Source: Clostridia bacterium (lineage in GTDB: Bacteria > Bacillota > Clostridia > Oscillospirales > CAG-272). From it: 34,501 bases of DNA. Positions within the stretch are counted from its first letter, which is position 1; every line of letters starts with the position of its first letter. Location of the stretch: contig JAFTQT010000093.1 in the NCBI GenBank assembly GCA_017462615.1, forward strand, positions 1 to 34,501, written 5' to 3'. A model generated the notes under the pieces. The model worked only from the letters and a program-made list of their open reading frames with translations. It made no database searches and was not told the DNA's origin. Positions 31,977 to 34,501 of this stretch are shown in pieces. The translations under genes were made by a program, and so were the position numbers.

Positions 31977-32729
31977 ATGAAAAAAAGATGGATCGCCGCA
32001 GGGCTTTTGCTTTGCCTTTTGTGGCTGCTGCCTGCTTGCAGTAAGGATCCCATAGAAGTGGCGCAGAAGGCGCTCCGCCGCACGGCTGCGCTGGATTCCT
32101 GCGGCATGCTGCTGGACGTGCAGCTGGCGGCGGCCGACGACACGGCAATGGCGGAGCTCTCCTTCGCGGCGGAGCTGGCCGTCAGCCGCGGCAAGGGCGG
32201 TGACAGCATGAGCGCCGCCTCGACCGTAACGAAAAACGGAAAAACAACCAAGAGGGCGGTGTATCAAACGGGCGACTGGTTCTATATCACCGCCAACGGC
32301 ACCAGCTACAAATCCAATCTCCCCACCTTCACCCGTTCGCACGATTATTTGGCGGCGGTGGATGCCGTTTTACGGGAATATCCGCAAACGGTGTGGAAAA
32401 ACGCCAGATTTGACGGCGACGCTCTGACGCTTTCTCCGGATGTGGAGACGCTGAAGGCACTTTATCAGCCCATAGCCGACGGCATGTGGCAGGCATTGCC
32501 CGGCTTCAGCGATTTTGCAGCAGATGATGCCTATACCCTCGCGGACGGTACGCTTGTGCTGACATTCAGCGGCAAATACGTTACCGCTTGCACGCTGACG
32601 CTGGAGCTGAAGAGTGGGGACGTGGCTCTCGTGGGTGTCGTGATGCTGCGGATCCCCACGCCGGGCAGCGACGTGACGGTGACGCCGCCCGTTGGCTATC
32701 AGTACTATCCCGAGTATAATTTTTCCTGA
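31977..32729 (+). CDS. Putative lipoprotein of unknown function
   Basis: A 250-residue exported protein. The signal peptide is hydrophobic from residues 5-17 and ends in the lipobox LLPAC, so Cys21 would be lipid-anchored to the outer face of the membrane. The mature part is a beta-rich, Ala/Thr-rich domain with repeated short strands (TKRAVYQTGDWFYITANGT near 90). It recalls LolA/LppX-like or DUF6612 lipoproteins, but no conserved active residues stand out, and the match is fold-level only. The ATG at 31977 is chosen since the signal peptide starts there and GGGGGAGAAG precedes it. The M20 peptidase follows after 25 bp in the same direction, so the two are likely co-transcribed and may both act at the cell surface. 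Confidence 0.8.
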   Translation: MKKRWIAAGLLLCLLWLLPACSKDPIEVAQKALRRTAALDSCGMLLDVQLAAADDTAMAELSFAAELAVSRGKGGDSMSAASTVTKNGKTTKRAVYQTGDWFYITANGTSYKSNLPTFTRSHDYLAAVDAVLREYPQTVWKNARFDGDALTLSPDVETLKALYQPIADGMWQALPGFSDFAADDAYTLADGTLVLTFSGKYVTACTLTLELKSGDVALVGVVMLRIPTPGSDVTVTPPVGYQYYPEYNFS

Positions 32730-32754
32730 AATTTTGATTTTGGAGGGGAACGGT

Positions 32755-34203
32755 ATGGAATATTTATGGATCCTGCCCGCCGCGCTCGGTGGAGCGCTGG
32801 TGGCTTTCCTTGCGGTCATTTTTATCCGCACGCTGCGCTTTCGTCCGAAAGCTGCGCCCCACGTGACGCCGACGCCGGAGGACTTTGACCGTCAGCGCTG
32901 CGTTGCCAATCTGCAGCAGCTGGTGCGGTGCAGGACCGTCTCCTACAGCGACCCCGCGCTGGAGGACGACGCGGAATTTGAAAGGCTCTACGATCTGCTT
33001 CCCACACTCTATCCCAATGTCTGCCGCGTCTGCAGCCTCACACGTCTGCCCGGTCGCGCGCTGCTTTTTCATTGGCAGGGGCGGGAGCAGGGCGATCCCA
33101 CGGTGCTGATGGCGCATTTTGATGTGGTGCCCGTGGAGGAGGTCGCTTGGGAAAAGCCGCCCTTTGACGGCGTTTTGGAGAATGGCGTTCTCTGGGGACG
33201 GGGGACGCTTGACACCAAGGTGACCTTCAACGGTGTGCTTTCTGCCGCGGATCACTTGATCGCGGAAGGCTTTATCCCCCAAAACGGTATCTATTTCGCC
33301 TTCTCCGGCGGGGAGGAGGTCAACGGCCCCGGCGCCAAAAACATCGTCGATTGGTTCAAGGAACGCGGCATTACCCCCGCCATGGTACTGGATGAGGGCG
33401 GTGCCGTGGTGGAAAACGTGTTTCCCGGCGTCAAGGCGCCCTGTGGCCTTGTGGGCATTGCGGAAAAGGGTATGCTCAATCTCGAATACCGCGCCGTTTC
33501 CGGCGGCGGTCACGCCTCCGCACCCCCTCCCCACACGCCCGTGGGTGAGCTTTCCGCCGTGTGCTGTCGGGTGGAGGCGCACCCCTTCCCCAGTCATCTC
33601 ACCGCCCCCGTGGCCGCTATGTTCGATACCCTTGGGCGACACTCCACCCTCCTTTACCGTATGATCTTTGCCAATCTCTGGTGCTTTGGGGGCGTGCTGG
33701 ACGCCATTTGCCGCAAGAGTGGCGGCGAGCTGAACGCCTTGATGCGCACCACTGTGGCCTTTACCCGGATGCAGGGCAGCAAGGCCGCCAACGTGATCCC
33801 GCCCAGCGCCACCATGGTCTCCAACCTGCGTCTGAATCCGTCAGATACCATGGAAAGCGCCATTTCCTATATCAAAAAGGTTGCCAAAAGCGATGGGGTG
33901 GAGATTACGGCGCTGGAGGGGATGGATCCCAGCCGCGTTTCCCGCATCGATACCGCAGGCTTTGCGCGGATCAGCGCCGCCATCGGCGGCACCTGGCCGG
34001 GGACGATCGTTTCCCCTTATCTGATGGTGCAATGCTCGGACAGCCGCCATTGGGGCGCACTTTCCGATAAGGTCTACCGCTTTTCTGCCATGGATCTCAC
34101 CACCGAGGAGCGCCGCACCATCCACGGCAACAACGAGCGTATCCGCACCGAGGCCGCCGCCCGCGCGGTGGAGTTCTATGTCCGCCTCATGCGGCAATGT
34201 TGA
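32755..34203 (+). CDS. M20 family metallopeptidase, membrane-anchored, PM20D1/carboxypeptidase S-like
   Basis: A 482-residue zinc peptidase. Residues 4-24 form one N-terminal membrane helix, so the enzyme is tethered, probably with the active domain outside. The metal ligands are in order: His121 and Asp123 in MAHFDVVPVEEV, Asp153 in GRGTLDTKV, and Glu187-Glu188 in SGGEEV. The dimerisation domain follows, and SDSRHWGAL near 446 supplies the last His. The motif spacing, with WEKPPFDG and GRGTLD, fits the Cps1/PM20D1 group rather than ordinary dipeptidases. Members of that group hydrolyse peptides or N-acyl amino acids. The ATG at 32755 has a TGGAGGGG site; an earlier in-frame ATG lies inside the lipoprotein gene and is rejected. 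The substrate is not determined. Confidence 0.92.
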   Translation: MEYLWILPAALGGALVAFLAVIFIRTLRFRPKAAPHVTPTPEDFDRQRCVANLQQLVRCRTVSYSDPALEDDAEFERLYDLLPTLYPNVCRVCSLTRLPGRALLFHWQGREQGDPTVLMAHFDVVPVEEVAWEKPPFDGVLENGVLWGRGTLDTKVTFNGVLSAADHLIAEGFIPQNGIYFAFSGGEEVNGPGAKNIVDWFKERGITPAMVLDEGGAVVENVFPGVKAPCGLVGIAEKGMLNLEYRAVSGGGHASAPPPHTPVGELSAVCCRVEAHPFPSHLTAPVAAMFDTLGRHSTLLYRMIFANLWCFGGVLDAICRKSGGELNALMRTTVAFTRMQGSKAANVIPPSATMVSNLRLNPSDTMESAISYIKKVAKSDGVEITALEGMDPSRVSRIDTAGFARISAAIGGTWPGTIVSPYLMVQCSDSRHWGALSDKVYRFSAMDLTTEERRTIHGNNERIRTEAAARAVEFYVRLMRQC

Positions 34204-34224
34204 ATGGGGAGTGATGGTTGATTG

Positions 34225-34268
34225 GTGGGGGAGGAGGTGCTTTTTGCAAAAAGCACCTCCTCCCCCAC
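34225..34268. repeat. Perfect 44-bp palindrome
   Basis: Arms of 21 bp (34225-34245 and 34248-34268) around a GC centre. The middle reads GTGCTTTTTGCAAAAAGCAC. A related palindrome, GTGCTTTTGCAAAAGC within 34476-34501, ends the window. It lies 22 bp after the M20 stop; it could terminate, but repeated palindromes are more suggestive of a dispersed element. Confidence 0.8.
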
Positions 34269-34275
34269 GCACCTA

Positions 34276-34436
34276 CCTCCGCAAAAACCTTCAAAAAAGG
34301 GGTAACGCACATGGCGTATCGCCACAAACGGTATGGAATTTGGCACAATATCACCATTCCTCACAACTTCAAAATTTCTTCTCGCTTCCGACTTCCCGCA
34401 ATGTGCGCTATTACATTTTTTAAGGTTTTGGGGGAG
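34276..34436. mobile_element. MITE-like element with imperfect terminal inverted repeats
   Basis: The ends are complementary: CTCCGCAAAAACCTTCAAAA at the left pairs with TTTTTTAAGGTTTTGGGGGA at the right, with mismatches. Further in, GTAACGCACATGGCG pairs with CGCAATGTGCGCTATTAC with small gaps. No transposase frame is present. Target duplications could not be recognised. The size (~160 bp) fits a non-autonomous inverted-repeat element. Confidence 0.5.
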
Positions 34437-34445
34437 AGGGGTGAA

Positions 34446-34501
34446 TTTTTTGCCCAAAGGGCAAAAAAGAGGGGAGAGGGTGCTTTTGCAAAAGCATCCT
34501 C
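34446..34501. repeat. Two further hairpins at the window end
   Basis: A 10-bp stem TTTTTTGCCC / GGGCAAAAAA (34446-34468, AAA loop) and a 26-nt palindrome (34476-34501) with one G-T pair that probably continues beyond the window. No gene is supported in 34204-34501. Confidence 0.7.

Noticed and set aside
34176..34457. 93-codon minus-strand frame over the palindromes and inverted repeat
   Set aside because: It overlaps the end of the M20 gene and is just the translation of repeat DNA; no ribosome site.

Overview
The window reads as a chromosomal segment of an anaerobic, endospore-forming member of the Bacillota, most likely a gut-type Clostridia (Oscillospirales/Christensenellales-like). The reasons are GC-rich coding sequence with AT-rich promoters, strong AAGGAGG-type ribosome sites, a full-length SpoIIE, a rubrerythrin, a class II aldolase, a clostridial acyl-ACP thioesterase and a complete Liv-type ABC transporter. 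No rRNA, tRNA, CRISPR array, transposase or phage structural gene was found. The species cannot be fixed from the sequence alone.

Layout. 1-3558: a small helical protein, hypoxanthine phosphoribosyltransferase and the convergent sporulation phosphatase spoIIE. 3830-5673: a SLOG-type DUF1273 protein followed by a cytoplasmic GH28-like pectin-related enzyme. 5698-6353: a small accessory patch with a 57-residue ribbon-helix-helix protein, a truncated SLOG gene and phased repeats between them. 6354-8436: a DUF1846 protein and a TetR regulator. 8620-10167: a PutP-type sodium:solute symporter. 10236-14869 (minus strand): two CobW/COG0523 metal GTPases, one with a very His-rich insert, followed by a GH38 alpha-mannosidase. 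14966-18604 (minus strand): a zinc-ribbon DEDDh exonuclease, a DUF2007 protein, ThiI, and an Abi-family HEPN protein. 18814-21125: a TIR-leucine-rich-repeat gene broken by one amber codon, then an orphan MazF. 21238-23467: fructose-bisphosphate aldolase, acyl-ACP thioesterase, GNAT. 23547-26984 (minus strand): rubrerythrin, a cation-efflux protein, an MBOAT acyltransferase. 27274-31904: livK-livH-livM-livG-livF. 31977-34203: a lipoprotein and a membrane-anchored M20 peptidase. 34204-34501: palindromes and a MITE-like inverted-repeat element.

How the parts fit. Most of the window is housekeeping: purine salvage, sporulation, glycolysis, branched-chain amino acid uptake, tRNA thiolation, lipid and peroxide metabolism. 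The accessory content is spread out rather than in one island: Abi, TIR-LRR, MazF, RHH and two SLOG proteins. I see no single well-bounded undescribed system. The best leads are: (a) the control region of the CobW pair, which has a perfect-consensus promoter inside the end of the abi gene, a 25-bp dyad over its -35 and a terminator-like hairpin in the leader; (b) the TIR-LRR gene with a one-base nonsense change and an exact Spo0A-box sequence in its promoter; (c) the PerR-like operator of rubrerythrin; and (d) an exonuclease with a duplicated 47-residue N-terminal module. Eight of the nine promoters described have an extended -10 (TGn), and eight of nine have a 17-bp spacer.
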